64,000 nt of DNA, taken from Dichomitus squalens LYAD-421 SS1 (lineage: Eukaryota > Basidiomycota > Agaricomycetes > Polyporales > Polyporaceae). Within the stretch, counting starts at the first letter, position 1; each line of letters begins with the position of its first letter. The notes under the pieces are model-generated. The model had not been told where the DNA came from. It saw only the letters and a list, made by a program, of their open reading frames with translations, and did not search any database. This document shows positions 40,491 through 50,954 of this stretch, piece after piece. Position numbers and translations under genes: made by a program. The stretch is taken from the NCBI RefSeq assembly GCF_000275845.1, contig NW_006766884.1, positions 141,976 to 205,975 of the forward strand, written 5' to 3'.

Positions 40491-41483
40491 ATGTTCACCC
40501 TCGCCCGTCGTTTCCGGTCCACTCTCCTTTTCGCTGCGCTGGCCTCTGCTCTTGTCCTCGCCGACGGTTCTCACGAACACCGTGGGCTCAGCCATGCTCA
40601 CCGTCATCTCGTTGTCAACCTCACTGAGCCCGACGGCCACATTCAAAAGCGTTTCGACAACACACGCTTCACTTACTTCGAAGTCGGCCAGAATGCTTGT
40701 GGCGGGTTCGACCATGACAACGACTTCGTGAGTGAAGGACGTGCTGCATGTCGCCATGATGACATCCTTACATCTTGTCTACCCTTCACTTCAGATCGTC
40801 GCGTTGACCGCACTCGTCAGTCCCATCGACCCAGCCTTCCATACAACATGTGTGTATGCTGACGGTCTGACGCTAACGTGTTATAGCAATGGGATGGCGG
40901 CTCACACTGCTACGAAGAAATCACCATTTCGTACCAAGGCAAGTCCACCAAAGCCAAGATCACCGACGAGGTACGTGCTTCACCGCCGCCTTCCTCCTGC
41001 TTCACAGGCAGCAGAGCTCATCGCTTCTGTGCGAAGTGCGAGGAATGCCCCTACGCGGCGATCGACCTGTCGCCTGGCCTCTTCAGTTTCCTCGCAGGGG
41101 GGCTCGACGCCGGTGAAGTGTACGGCCAGTGGTCCTTCGGCGGCGGCGACCCGCCTACCCCCACCACTTCCTCGACCCCTCCCCCTCCCCCTCCTACTAC
41201 CACGCACACCACGCCCAAGACGACGTCGACCACCCACACGACGTCCACGTCGCACTTCACCTCCACCACGCACTCGACGACGAGCACGACGAGCACGACA
41301 CCGACGTCGACGTCGACGTCGACGTCCACCACCTCGTCCACCACCCCGTCCACCACCTCGTCAGCCCCCACCGCGACGGTCACTTCGTGGGACACCGGCA
41401 ACCTGAACCAGTTCAACTTGGCACTCATCCAGCTCATCGACCTGAGCAACGCTATCTTGGCTTCGCCCAGCGATGCCGAGTAA
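40491..41483 (+). CDS. RAF-like secreted protein with Thr/Pro stalk (copy 2)
   Basis: Signal peptide MFTLARRFRSTLLFAALAS, a His-rich propeptide-like stretch, then a Lys-Arg site (HIQKRFD) that fits Kex2-type processing. The barrel follows: NTRFTYFEVGQNACGGFDHD, IVALT, QWDGGSHCYEEITISYQGK, KAKITDE, CEECPYAAIDLSPGLF and GEVYGQWSFGGG. Here the usual CPGC is CEECP. After the barrel comes a ~95 residue Thr/Ser/Pro tract, probably heavily O-mannosylated, and a conserved C-terminal helix (TGNLNQFNLALIQLIDLSNA). No GPI-type hydrophobic end is visible. Four exons. It is about 90% alike to copy 3 by eye. Confidence 0.9.
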
Positions 41484-41559
41484 GCATGGTCCGCCTAGAA
41501 TGCCTGCGCATATACCCAGAAAGGTACCGCGCCCGAAGCCTGCCTGGTTGTCGAAGTTA

Positions 41560-42030
41560 TCGCATCATTCCGCTGTCCCCATCCTCATATGATATGCGGC
41601 CTGGTTCCGTTCTGAAATCTCCATTCCCTCATCAGGATGGATACGTATGATATACCAGAATCTAGTACATTGTCCCGCTTCGTCTATGCAGTTGACGATT
41701 TCGTCCATCAGCGGCACACGTGCCATACAGTTTGGAAGGTAAGACTTACAGCGCATGTCTATCCCGCAGTGGATATTGTGGTTGGATGAGAGAGGTTTGG
41801 AAGAGTTTGCAACAAGCGGCCAATTGTCAGGTGGGTTGCGCATTCCGTGGCTGAACCTTCATATACCTGCAGCCAAGACCGGTAATTCGTGAGCCGCATG
41901 AGAAGGGAGTTGAGATGGGCAGGGTGAGCAGCGGTCAGGTGAATCGACGGGTATATGATATCGACGGTATATCTTGCCGACGTGGGACCGCTAAGGCATA
42001 GCCACGGAAGTGGTAGGAGACATCTCAGAC
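41560..42030 (-). pseudogene. Decayed relic of the CBP4-like gene
   Basis: The stretch upstream of RAF-like copy 3 aligns by eye with the CBP4-like locus at 39840-40112. Shared anchors on the plus strand include AGACTTAC near 41750 versus 39849, the segment equivalent to the membrane-helix exon near 41870, and a block near 42020 carrying an ATG at the position of the original start codon. In the relic this ATG is followed within about ten codons by a stop, and the exon encoding MSPDLRRK is missing. It therefore marks the extent of a tandem duplication rather than a gene. Confidence 0.6.
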
Positions 42031-42467
42031 GAGCTTCTTGAATCGTTGAACCAAACCTATTTACAGATTCACAAAGCTAGCGAGAAGCCTACAAGGAGAA
42101 CACCACACTATAGTCGATCGCACAGTTCACGCAGACGGAGGACCACTGGGCGCACATCAGACGCCCGACGTACGTCCATCTTGATTCTTGGGAGGATTCA
42201 AGCAGTTTGGACTTCGATGAACAATCGATCAGGCACACGCTGTGTTGACCGAGCATTCTCGGACTGTTGCCGGCATCGTCAGCCCGAAGCCGGTTTCCTT
42301 GTTCACCAATACTCATCAATCTCACCCCGGGCCTTACTCTCCGTCTGATCCCAGTCTTTCCTAAGTCGACCGGGCCGACCACTACCTTCACGATCCTTCT
42401 CGTCCCCCACATCGCTGAAGTCAACTCAAGAGTTGTAGGCCTCCGCCACCCTGCCAGTCTTTACACC

Positions 42468-43461
42468 ATGTTCACCCTCGCCCGTCATTTCCGGTCCACT
42501 CTCCTTTGCGTTACTCTGGCCTCTGCTCTTGTCTTCGCCGACGGTTCGCACAAACACCGCGGGCTCAACCATGCTCACCGTGATCTCGCCGTCAACCTCT
42601 CCGAGCGCGATGGCCACGTCCAGAAGCGCTTCGACAACACGCGCTTCACCTACTTCCCGGTCGGGGTGAATGCTTGCGGCTCGTTCGATCATGACAGCGA
42701 CTTCGTGAGTGAAAAGCGCGCCACATACCGAAATGGTCACGAGCTGATATATCTGTGTGCTGTTCATTCCAGATCGTCGCGTTGAACACCCATGTCAGTT
42801 ACACCTCAGCCTGTCACACGAAAGACGAGCGTATGCTCAACTGACCCGCGTGCGCAATAGCAATGGGATGGGGGCTCGCACTGCTATGAGGAGATCACCA
42901 TCACCTATCAAGGCAAGTCCGCCAAAGCCAAGATCACCGACGAGGTGCGTCCTTCATTTCTGCCTCCTCTCCGGTCACCTCTGCAGCTCTGATCTTCCGC
43001 GTACTCAGTGCGAGGAGTGCCCGTGGGCGGCGATTGACCTCTCCCCCGGCCTCTTCCAGTACCTCGTTCCAGGAGGGCTCCCCGTCGGTGAAGTGTACGG
43101 GGAGTGGGTCTTCGGCGCCGGCGACGCGCCCGCTCCCCCTCCCCCCACCCACACTACCTCCAAGGCCCCGCCGCCTCCTCCTCCCACCACCACGCACACC
43201 ACGCACAAGACCACGTCCACCACGTCCACCACACATACCACGTCTACGCACCACACCACTACGTCGCATTCGACGACGAGCACAACGAGCACGACGCACA
43301 CGACGCCGAGCTCCACCTCGACCAGCTCGACCAGAACGTCTTCGGCCCCTACTGCGACCGTCACTTCGTGGGACACCGGCAACTTGAACCAGTTCAACTT
43401 GGCGCTCATCCAGCTTGTCGACCTGAGCAATGCTATCATGGCGTTGCCTGGTGACGTGTAG
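42468..43461 (+). CDS. RAF-like secreted protein with Thr/Pro stalk (copy 3)
   Basis: Closest relative of copy 2: same start (MFTLARHFRSTLL), same KR processing site before FDNTRFTYFPVGVNACG, then QWDGGSHCYEEITITYQGK, the KAKITDE strand, CEECPWAAIDLSPGLF and GEVYGEWVFGAG. The stalk has Pro runs and His-Thr-Thr repeats, somewhat shorter than in copy 2. The C-terminal helix TGNLNQFNLALIQLVDLSNA is almost unchanged, which suggests that it is under constraint while the stalk is not. Exon boundaries coincide with copy 2. The upstream 450 bp are also duplicated, so both copies probably share regulation. Confidence 0.9.
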
Positions 43462-45099
43462 TGAACGCTCTCACAAGAGCGCCATGATTGAGTCGACGGA
43501 ATTCGCCACGGAACCTGGTTTGTTCCTTCCGTCCTCGTTGGTGTATTTCCAGACGCTACCGCTGTTGCAAGTGCGGTTTGATTCTTGTCGAGCTCTGGTC
43601 AGGCATGTATACGCTTCGGCCGGAGAAATACACTTGTTACATCCATGTTATTGTCTCCATCACATGTTCATCGGGTGTACCGCGTTCCAGGATTGTGTCA
43701 AAAGTCAACATTCAGAAAATATAGACGGGATCCATATTTGTGCCGCGCAAGACGACGTGGTGAGCATCAGGTGAGTACTCTTCAGTCGAATATCTTAGGG
43801 ACGGAAGCCCATGCAAGCATCCAGCATAGGAAAAGTGAGAGGCAGGCGAACAAGACGTCCGGCAGTGGTGCCACATGTCCGGATGGAGAGGAAGCCCATG
43901 GCGGCCCATTCCCAGACGCTATCCGACCACCTGCCGGTGCATTTCGAATCCACGAGCTTCCAGCCCGCGACAGGAGACACACGCTGTATATTTGCTGCAA
44001 GGAGCTCGTAGCGGCGAGAAGACGACAGCGTGAAGCGGGACCAGCAACCATCGCTTCGAGGGAGGCGCGGCAGCCCTTGCGAAAGCTACGGCCAAGCGCC
44101 TCCTTCCGACGACGTCCTCTACGCGTGCATCGCCTCGCTGGATCCCGTAGGGTTTTAGGTGAATACCGCTCGCAAGACTGGCCGATGAGTACCGCGCGCG
44201 GTCGTTAAGCACCCGCACATCGTGGCTGGTAGCGGGTATCTTTCACAGATACCTGATGAACGTAAATTGTCGGGCAACCCGACTGGCAGCCAGTGGCTAC
44301 CCTCGGAGTCCCCAAACGCCTGATATGGTTCCCACCTCCGGAGTTTCGTGAGTCCAGGGGAGCCCGGCACAGCTGTGGGCCTCGTTTCCGGTGCCACGGC
44401 TTCAAGTCACCATCTCTCTCCTGACTGCGGGAACGGGAATGGGACACAGCTGTCCACCGCACTCTTCCGAACCGCGCCTCGCAATAGGAGAGCATATGCG
44501 TACTCCGTCGAGGTAAACGTCGGCTGCTCAAGTTAGGAAGAAACGCCGTTCTCCCTTTCAGCGACCTGCATTTCTGGCGGCGTGCCCGCGGAGTGTGTGA
44601 TGCGCGTGCGCCTGGGTGCAGAGACCTTACGTACACAGTGCCCGGATGTCGCGTTGCAGAGGATGGGGATGGGGGAATAGCTGTGGTGATCGTCCGGCGT
44701 CGATGCCCATGAGTCCAGGGCTTGGGTGCAGATAGGGCTCGTCTGAACGGTGCACACCGGAGATGAGGTGCTCTCCAGAGGGGCCTCGGGGGCAGACGTG
44801 GAGCTAGGTAATCTGTTGAGAGTTGAGCGGCCAAAGGTGCAGCGGAGGTCTTCTGGGGACCATGTGCTACAGACCTAGGCGCGTAGTATCGACTCCGAAC
44901 GGACTCCATGAGTGTCCGGATCGATGTGTAGCCCCACGATGCGTGCGGGAGGATCCAGACGTGTGCCTTACCCACACGGATTGAATTCTGAGAGTCAGAG
45001 CACTGGAGAGTCGGCGGTAGGCATCCGGATATTTCGACGCAAATCACTGGCTGGAGTAGTGATAGTGAGCTGAAGATCTGTACCGGAGGTAGTATATGG
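43462..45099. other. Interval without a supported complete gene
   Basis: A long minus-strand frame spans 44205-45317, but its residues lose protein-like character below about 45100 and become Arg/Pro/Ser-rich. Another minus-strand frame near 43795-43980 has a Trp-rich hydrophobic look but no partner exons. Part of this interval may hold the 3' end of the F-box-like gene. Confidence 0.4.
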
Positions 45100-46100
45100 T
45101 CCGGCACTGGCCCAAGAGATTTTCGCCGGGACCCAAGACTGACTCCACATACGGCAAGGACATGCAGCGCCAGTAGGTCTCGAAGTTCCTGGCAGGCATG
45201 TGGCAGGACGGAGGGCAACGAATACACCTTGCATAGATACTCGAGCGGAAGCCGGACTCTTGTGATGTCGGAGCCTCCGTTGGGTACCGAATACGACAAC
45301 GTAAGGCTGGCTAACACGCTGAGTTGAAGCTATGTCTTCGCAATGATATGGACTGAATCTCACCCGCTCTCAATCCGGCTGTCTTTACAATCCGCATAGA
45401 TTTCTGTTCCAGGTTGAACCCAAGAGCTTCCATTAGCTCTAAGGGGAACAACCCCGACGCCTGCCTCTGTTAATGACCGTAACTCCCTAAACTATATCGA
45501 GACATTGCATACCTGTACTTCCACCGTCTTCAGTTGCGACGGAATCCTATCTTTCCGCACCGAACGATCTCTTAGACGGGCGGTCTCGACTGGCGTAGGT
45601 TGATTCGTGAAGGTGATAGCTCCAAGTCGGAGCGTGCGGACGTGCGGGAACGTCCATAGGAGTTTGACGAAATCGCTGTGATCGCGAAATGCGACCTTCG
45701 CGATTTCCACGGAGATGACTGCATCGTACCTCAGGAAGGAGGCCGCATAGGGTGGCGTGGACAAAGTCGGATCGACGCCCAGGGACATAGCTCGGAGTCT
45801 GCGGAAGAGCCGAGAAAAAGACATGAAAGGCGCATACAACGCGTCAGAGCAAGCCGGAATTATCGACAATTGTAGCACAAGCATGGCTAACTCTGGCTTA
45901 GTCGATATGCTACCCACAAACCGTGACAGGGACAACCGCGTACGGATCCGCACATGGCGGAATAGGGCTGTGCGCGTCCGGGGTAGTAGAGCATGACAAG
46001 TGAGCGCCCATTGCTTGAGAGTACTGTAGTCTTCCGAGCATGAGTCGACGCAATGTTCTATGATTTCCCATGGGACAACGTGTGCTGCAGGTGACGACAT
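45100..46100 (-). CDS. F-box-like protein, 3' end unresolved
   Basis: Exon 1 starts at 46100 with MSSPAAHVVPWEIIEHCVDS and continues into ALTCHALLPRTRTALFRHVR, the layout of basidiomycete F-box-like proteins that recruit substrates to SCF ubiquitin ligases. Leucine-rich segments follow (LWTFPHVRTLRLGAITF). It reaches LKTVEVQ at a donor near 45515. A second exon in matching phase begins LQLSVLASLTLSYSVPNGG and ends PLEYLCK, and a third may start ELRDLLALHVLAV. Beyond that the reading is uncertain and I could not find a convincing stop. It could be a truncated or decaying member, which is common in this large family. Confidence 0.45.
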
Positions 46101-46200
46101 AGCAGAGACCGTGCAGATGAAGCTCAAGAAGAGGAAATCATAGGCGTATGTGAACCACCTACAGTCTCCAGTGTTATATATGCCTGGCAAGTGCACATGT

Positions 46201-47092
46201 AAATATCCGACAAGAGAGAGAGAGAGAACCTGTTCCTAGACACGGTTCAACTCTAAAGCAATCTGGCTCAAAGACCTCTGTGATATGGAGGAACAATCAG
46301 GAGATATCCGCATAGCAATGTCCATGATGGTCGCTGCAGCATCGTGCATAAATATAAGTTGAGATTTTAGGCCTATAAGATCAGTCGTGATATTGGCGAT
46401 TGGCTAGGCTCACATTGGCTCTAGGATATACAGAGGTGTACTTCAGAGCGACTCCACGTGAGTGTGAACCAAGAAAGAACGATGTAGCTTGAGAGCGCCG
46501 GTGGCCAGAGCCTCTGATAAGGTATTTGTACACTTGGGGTACGTAAGTATGCGGAAAGGTCGAAAAGCAGCAATCCGGAGGCACGTTGGCATCGCCCAAT
46601 GGCGCCGCTGGATGCGGTCAAACGGCGGATGTCTTCTTTTTGATAACAATAGGATTCCGAGGATGTCATCACTAGACGCAGGGTCTCATCTAGACGGCGG
46701 CGAGCGTTCTTCTCCACCTTCTTACCTGGATATCCGCACTGGGTAGCTGGCGACAAAACACCACTTAGCTGCCGTAGATAGCCTGTGCATTTTGTTACGC
46801 GGATGAGTGTGGTGCATGGAGGCCTTGAAGCTGATGCAGATGCCGCGAAGGCGATGATGGGCCGTGGACGAGATGTTTGTTGTGCCGGACCAAACAGAGG
46901 GCGCCAAGCGACGTCGACTGGCGACGGCGAAGTCGCGCCCGTCTCAGCCTCTTCCTATCCTTCCCCGCCCATCCCCCAGGGTTTTCACTCCCTCTACGCT
47001 CGCTCACCCTCACGCTCTTTGCTTCTGCATATTCGCCACGCCGGCTCAGCGCGCATTTGTCGGTACTATATCACAGCAACCGAATAGCAAAA
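46201..47092. other. Intergenic between F-box-like and RAF copy 4
   Basis: Includes a short GA-repeat near 46212. No gene is supported; the last ~150 bp before 47093 are pyrimidine-rich and probably the promoter and leader of RAF copy 4. Confidence 0.5.
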
Positions 47093-48175
47093 ATGTTTTC
47101 CTCTCTCTTGACGTTCGCGCTCCTCTCCCTCGCCCTGCCTTATACCACCCTCGCCTCCTCCCACCATGGCTCCGCCCACCGTCGCCACGACGCTATCGCT
47201 CATGCCATTCATAACACCACCGAGGCTGTCGAGGAGAATGTGACCACTCTCCATCGTCGTGGCCAGACCTACACTAACGCCCGGCTGACCTACTACGACG
47301 TCGGCCTGTGAGTGTCTCCTTGGCGTCTCCATCTACTTCTTCTTAATATCCCAATATAGGGGCGCGTGCGGAAAGACCAATGTCCCCAGCGACTTCGTAA
47401 GTTGACCTCCACAAATCTATCAAAACAAGATCGCTTACACGAATCCCTGCAGATCGTCGCCTTGAACAGTCCTGTAAGCCGCCGGACTCCATCGTGGGGG
47501 AACTATCCCAGCTTACGTCCTCTTTGAAGATGTATGGTGGCGGCTATCCTGGTCCCAATTGCTTCAGGCCCATTGAGATCTCTTACGGCGGCAAGACCGT
47601 TCATGCCACCATCATGGACGAGGTAAATGATCTTGACGTGACTGTACGGCATTTCAGCTCAACCATCTCCTTCTTAGTGTCCTGGCTGCCCGGGCAACGG
47701 CGGTCTTGATCTCTCCGAGGGTCTCTTCCAGGCTCTGGCTCCCCTCGATGTGGGTGTCCTGTACGCCACCTGGTGGTTCACCGATGAGGGCGGTAACGGC
47801 GGCGGCGACGACACGACCACGACGACGCACACCCCCACCACAACTCATCACACCACGACGACCTACTGGACCCCGACGTCGACCTGGTCGCCGCCTCCGC
47901 CTCCGCCGCCGACCACGACGAGCACTCACTCGAGCACTCACTCGACCACGTCCACGCACAGCACCAGCAGCACCCACTCGACTTCGACTTCGATATCGAC
48001 TTCGTCCAAGCCGACCTCGACGAGCCACTCCACGACCTCGTTCTCCTCGTCTGCTACCCCGTCCTCGTCTTCGGCTGCTCCCACTGCCACCCAGGTGGGC
48101 TCCATCGAGAAGCTCAACCAGGCGTTCGTCGGCATCGTCGACCTCATGTTGGGCGCCGCTCAGGCCGCCGCTTAA
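47093..48175 (+). CDS. RAF-like secreted protein with Thr/Ser stalk (copy 4)
   Basis: Signal peptide MFSSLLTFALLSLALPYTTLA, then a leader ending in an RR site (TTLHRRGQT). The barrel reads NARLTYYDVGL, GACGKTNVPSDF, IVALNSP, YGGGYPGPNCFRPIEISYGG, HATIMDE, CPGCPGNGGLDLSEGLF and GVLYATWWF. It is split over one more intron than copies 2 and 3 (between DVGL and GACG). A ~100 residue Thr/Ser tract with a Pro run follows, then a C-terminal helix (IEKLNQAFVGIVDLMLGAA) that aligns with the terminal helix of copies 2 and 3 despite the stalk having diverged. It keeps the canonical CPGC motif that copies 2 and 3 have changed. Confidence 0.9.
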
Positions 48176-49244
48176 GACGGCCTCGCACGCGTTAGCCCTC
48201 GCGAGCGTCCTCTTCGGCGCGCATCGTGCGAGCGTGATGCGGCCGCTGGACTTGCGCAGCTCGTTTGACGCTGCAAAGAACATCTATGTCCCATATACCC
48301 CATTTTCTCGGACTGGTTCGAGTCTCCCCACACATCCTAACCTACGCTTCTTAGTTATCTCCCTTTCCGTCTGTCCCTCTTCCTTCTGCTCCTCTGCTCA
48401 CTGGTGTGCTTTAGCATGTGCGTAGTGTATGGAGTTGTGGCGGATCATTAACATAGCAGCTTGTCACATTTCTCCCGGTCGCGGACAGTGTGCAACTAGT
48501 ATCCTTGCTACAGTATCCACTGCTACGCTGTACCCGGTGCATAGCACAGTCTAACGGAGGGCTGTTGTTTGCGTTCGTATGCGGCTGCCGCCCAGCCCGA
48601 CATCTGGCAAAGGAGATGCAGGCCATCCGGCTTGGCCCTGGGCTCCTTAGAAACCGAGTATCTCGACCATCGAACGTAGTCGGATCGGACGAGGGACATG
48701 TTCGTCACTGGATAGAAGCAACATCAACCAGCTATCATACATCGCTATCGGGACGCAGCCAACATGAACTATCTGAACAAAAGCAAGATGACCAAGCAGG
48801 ATACAAGAAGGTCGAAGATAGCATACAGAGGGAACGAGGGGCGGGTGGATCACCATACATATCGTACACCGAGCGGCAGTGGAGGCTGCAGAAGAGGTCG
48901 TGATGAGGAGGCAGGGGGTGAATGGCGTGGCCTTTCGCCACCGGATAGGGCACTCACGCGAGGAGTGTTGAAGGAGAGGCTAGCGCGACAAGAAGGACCT
49001 CGGCTCGGGAGCCAGGAAAGAGGGAGAGGGGGAAGGAGAGTGAGCACCTTGGTCTTCGTCGTCATCGTAACAGTATGAACATCGCATCGCAGAGAAACAA
49101 GACGTAGGCACAGTTCTGGAACTAGGGACACACGAATGGGCGGGGCTTCTTCGGGCCCTCGTCGTGAGCACGCAGAGCATGCACGCGCATCCCGCTCAGA
49201 CTTTCGCCTGAGCTTCATCGCGCAGCGGACGGCTGCGACGTCGT
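48176..49244. other. Intergenic, nothing recognised
   Basis: 3' flanks of the plus-strand RAF copy 4 and the minus-strand Ser-rich gene meet here. No supported coding frame. Confidence 0.5.
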
Positions 49245-50449
49245 TCACCGGTAGCAGGTGACGAGGAGCACGTCCAGGCCGCGGTCCTTGACGGTCTTGC
49301 GCGGGGCCTTCTTCCCGCCGCGTATTTCGCGCATGAGCGCGGAGCGGCTGGGGTGCATGACGCCACGGAGGGCATCGACGCCCTGCTGGCGGACGGCGAG
49401 GTAGTCGCGGACGTTGAGGAACACCTGCGACTTGAGGACCGCCTTCGCGGCGCGCAGCGAGTTCGGGAGGGACGGCATCGAGGTGTACAGCCCGAGCTCG
49501 ATGATGAGGGCCTGCAGGAAGGCGAGCTTGGACGGCATGTCCGTCGTCACGTCCGTCGGCGCTGACAGCACCCTGTTTGTTCGCAGCGCACGCGACGGAG
49601 ATGCCGGGGAACGCGGGCGACGATCGCCATGGGCAGGGGACAGAGAAATTGACAGAATCAGCGCGGGACGCATAGAAACGTCGAAATCAGATGGACGTAC
49701 GACGAGACGTATCTCTGCGCACTCCTGTACAGCTCCGGCGGGATGTACGAGTACTCGCTCCCCGCCTCGGACACATCGTCAACGATCCCCCGGTCGCCGA
49801 GTCCCGCAGCAGGGTATGCGGGGACGAGTGCAAGGTCTTGCGTCTGGCCTGCGGCTACCGCCTGCGAAGCAGCCCGGCGAGCCTTCCTCCGCGCCTTTGA
49901 CGGACTGTGGTGCTTGAGCTTCGCATCGTAGGACTCGCCATTGCCCTGGGGCTGCTGTCCGTGGTGCTGCCCGTCCTCGGCGCGGCCGTTGCCAGGCGTC
50001 TGCGCGGCACGCCGCTTCCGGTTGCGCCGCTTTGGGGAGGAGTTCGGGTACGACGCCTGGCTCTTCGCGCTGCCGGTGCTGCTGCCCGAAGCAACCCTGC
50101 GGTGGCCATATCCACGGGAACGGGAAGAGAGCGAGAGTTCGGAGAAGGAGGCGGTGAGATCGTCGCCGGATGCGGGCGAGCGGGGCCGGCTCATGAGCAC
50201 GAACTCATCGTCGGAGAAGAGGGCGGGGGTGAGCGCGCCGCGCTGGGAGCGCAAGTCGGCTGAGGAGAGCTCGGAGAAGGAGAGGAGGATCTCGTCGTCC
50301 GAGGAGCCGTCGTCGGAGAGGGTGCCGTACGAGTCCGAGTCGCCCGAAGAGCTGTCGCGCGGATCGCTGTGCGAGCGCGAGTGCGCCGAGAAATAGTCGT
50401 ACGAGGCCAGGGACGAGCCGGGGGAGAGAGCACGGAGAGGGGAGGACAT
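49245..50449 (-). CDS. Ser-rich protein with conserved-looking C-terminal helix region, unknown function
   Basis: Two exons, 50449-49701 and 49572-49245, join in phase through a 128 bp intron and give 358 residues. The N-terminal two thirds are low complexity, Ser/Asp/Glu-rich with FSELS repeats, then a basic stretch (SPKRRNRKRRAAQ and SPSKARRKARRAAS) resembling nuclear localisation signals. The C-terminal third looks folded: ELYRSAQRYVSS, then DMPSKLAFLQALIIELGLYT, MPSLPNSLRAAKAVLKSQVF and NVRDYLAVRQQGVDALR. It ends GLDVLLVTCYR. I do not recognise the family. The start at 50449 is the first Met, and no better upstream one is visible. Confidence 0.72.
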
Positions 50450-50954
50450 GACGCTATCGAGCGGTCGTGGGTAGCGAAGGGTAAAGTGAAAGAGGGGAAG
50501 AAAGGGAGAGAGGCCCGGGAGCCCGTCGACCGCCTGGGTTTATGAGGCTCTGGGCGGTGAGATAGGATGAAATGGCGTGCGCACAGTGCACACACGAGGG
50601 CAGCGTCGGATTGTCCTAGTGTCAGAGGTCAGGCCAGCTTGCCGATGGACTCGGCCTCGAGGAGGGCGAGGAGGGAGGACTCGGTCAAGAAAGGCGGATG
50701 AAAGAAAGAAGGGAACCGGTCAAGACATGTGCGCGCACGCACGGCTGCAGCGAGGCCCTTTTAGTACCCCTGCCGGTCCCCGCATCTGATAGAGTCGCCC
50801 CTCGTCGCCAAGTCACAGCCCACCGTCTGAATTCCTGCGCATTCGCATCCGTAATGCCATTGACAATAGACCTGGGAATCTACATCCGTACTCAGCTCCG
50901 CATTCCCCCCGCGTCGACGTTCTCGCGCGCTCAATGCAGACCGGCCTGCCACAT

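Noticed and set aside
40732..41406. Arg/Pro-rich 224-codon frame over RAF copy 2
   Set aside because: It is the shifted frame of the Thr/Pro stalk repeats; the other frame has signal peptide, Cys motifs and matching paralogues.
44205..45317. Long minus-strand frame of 370 codons
   Set aside because: Only its first part continues the F-box-like gene; the rest is low-complexity and lacks a Met start, so I did not call it as a separate gene.
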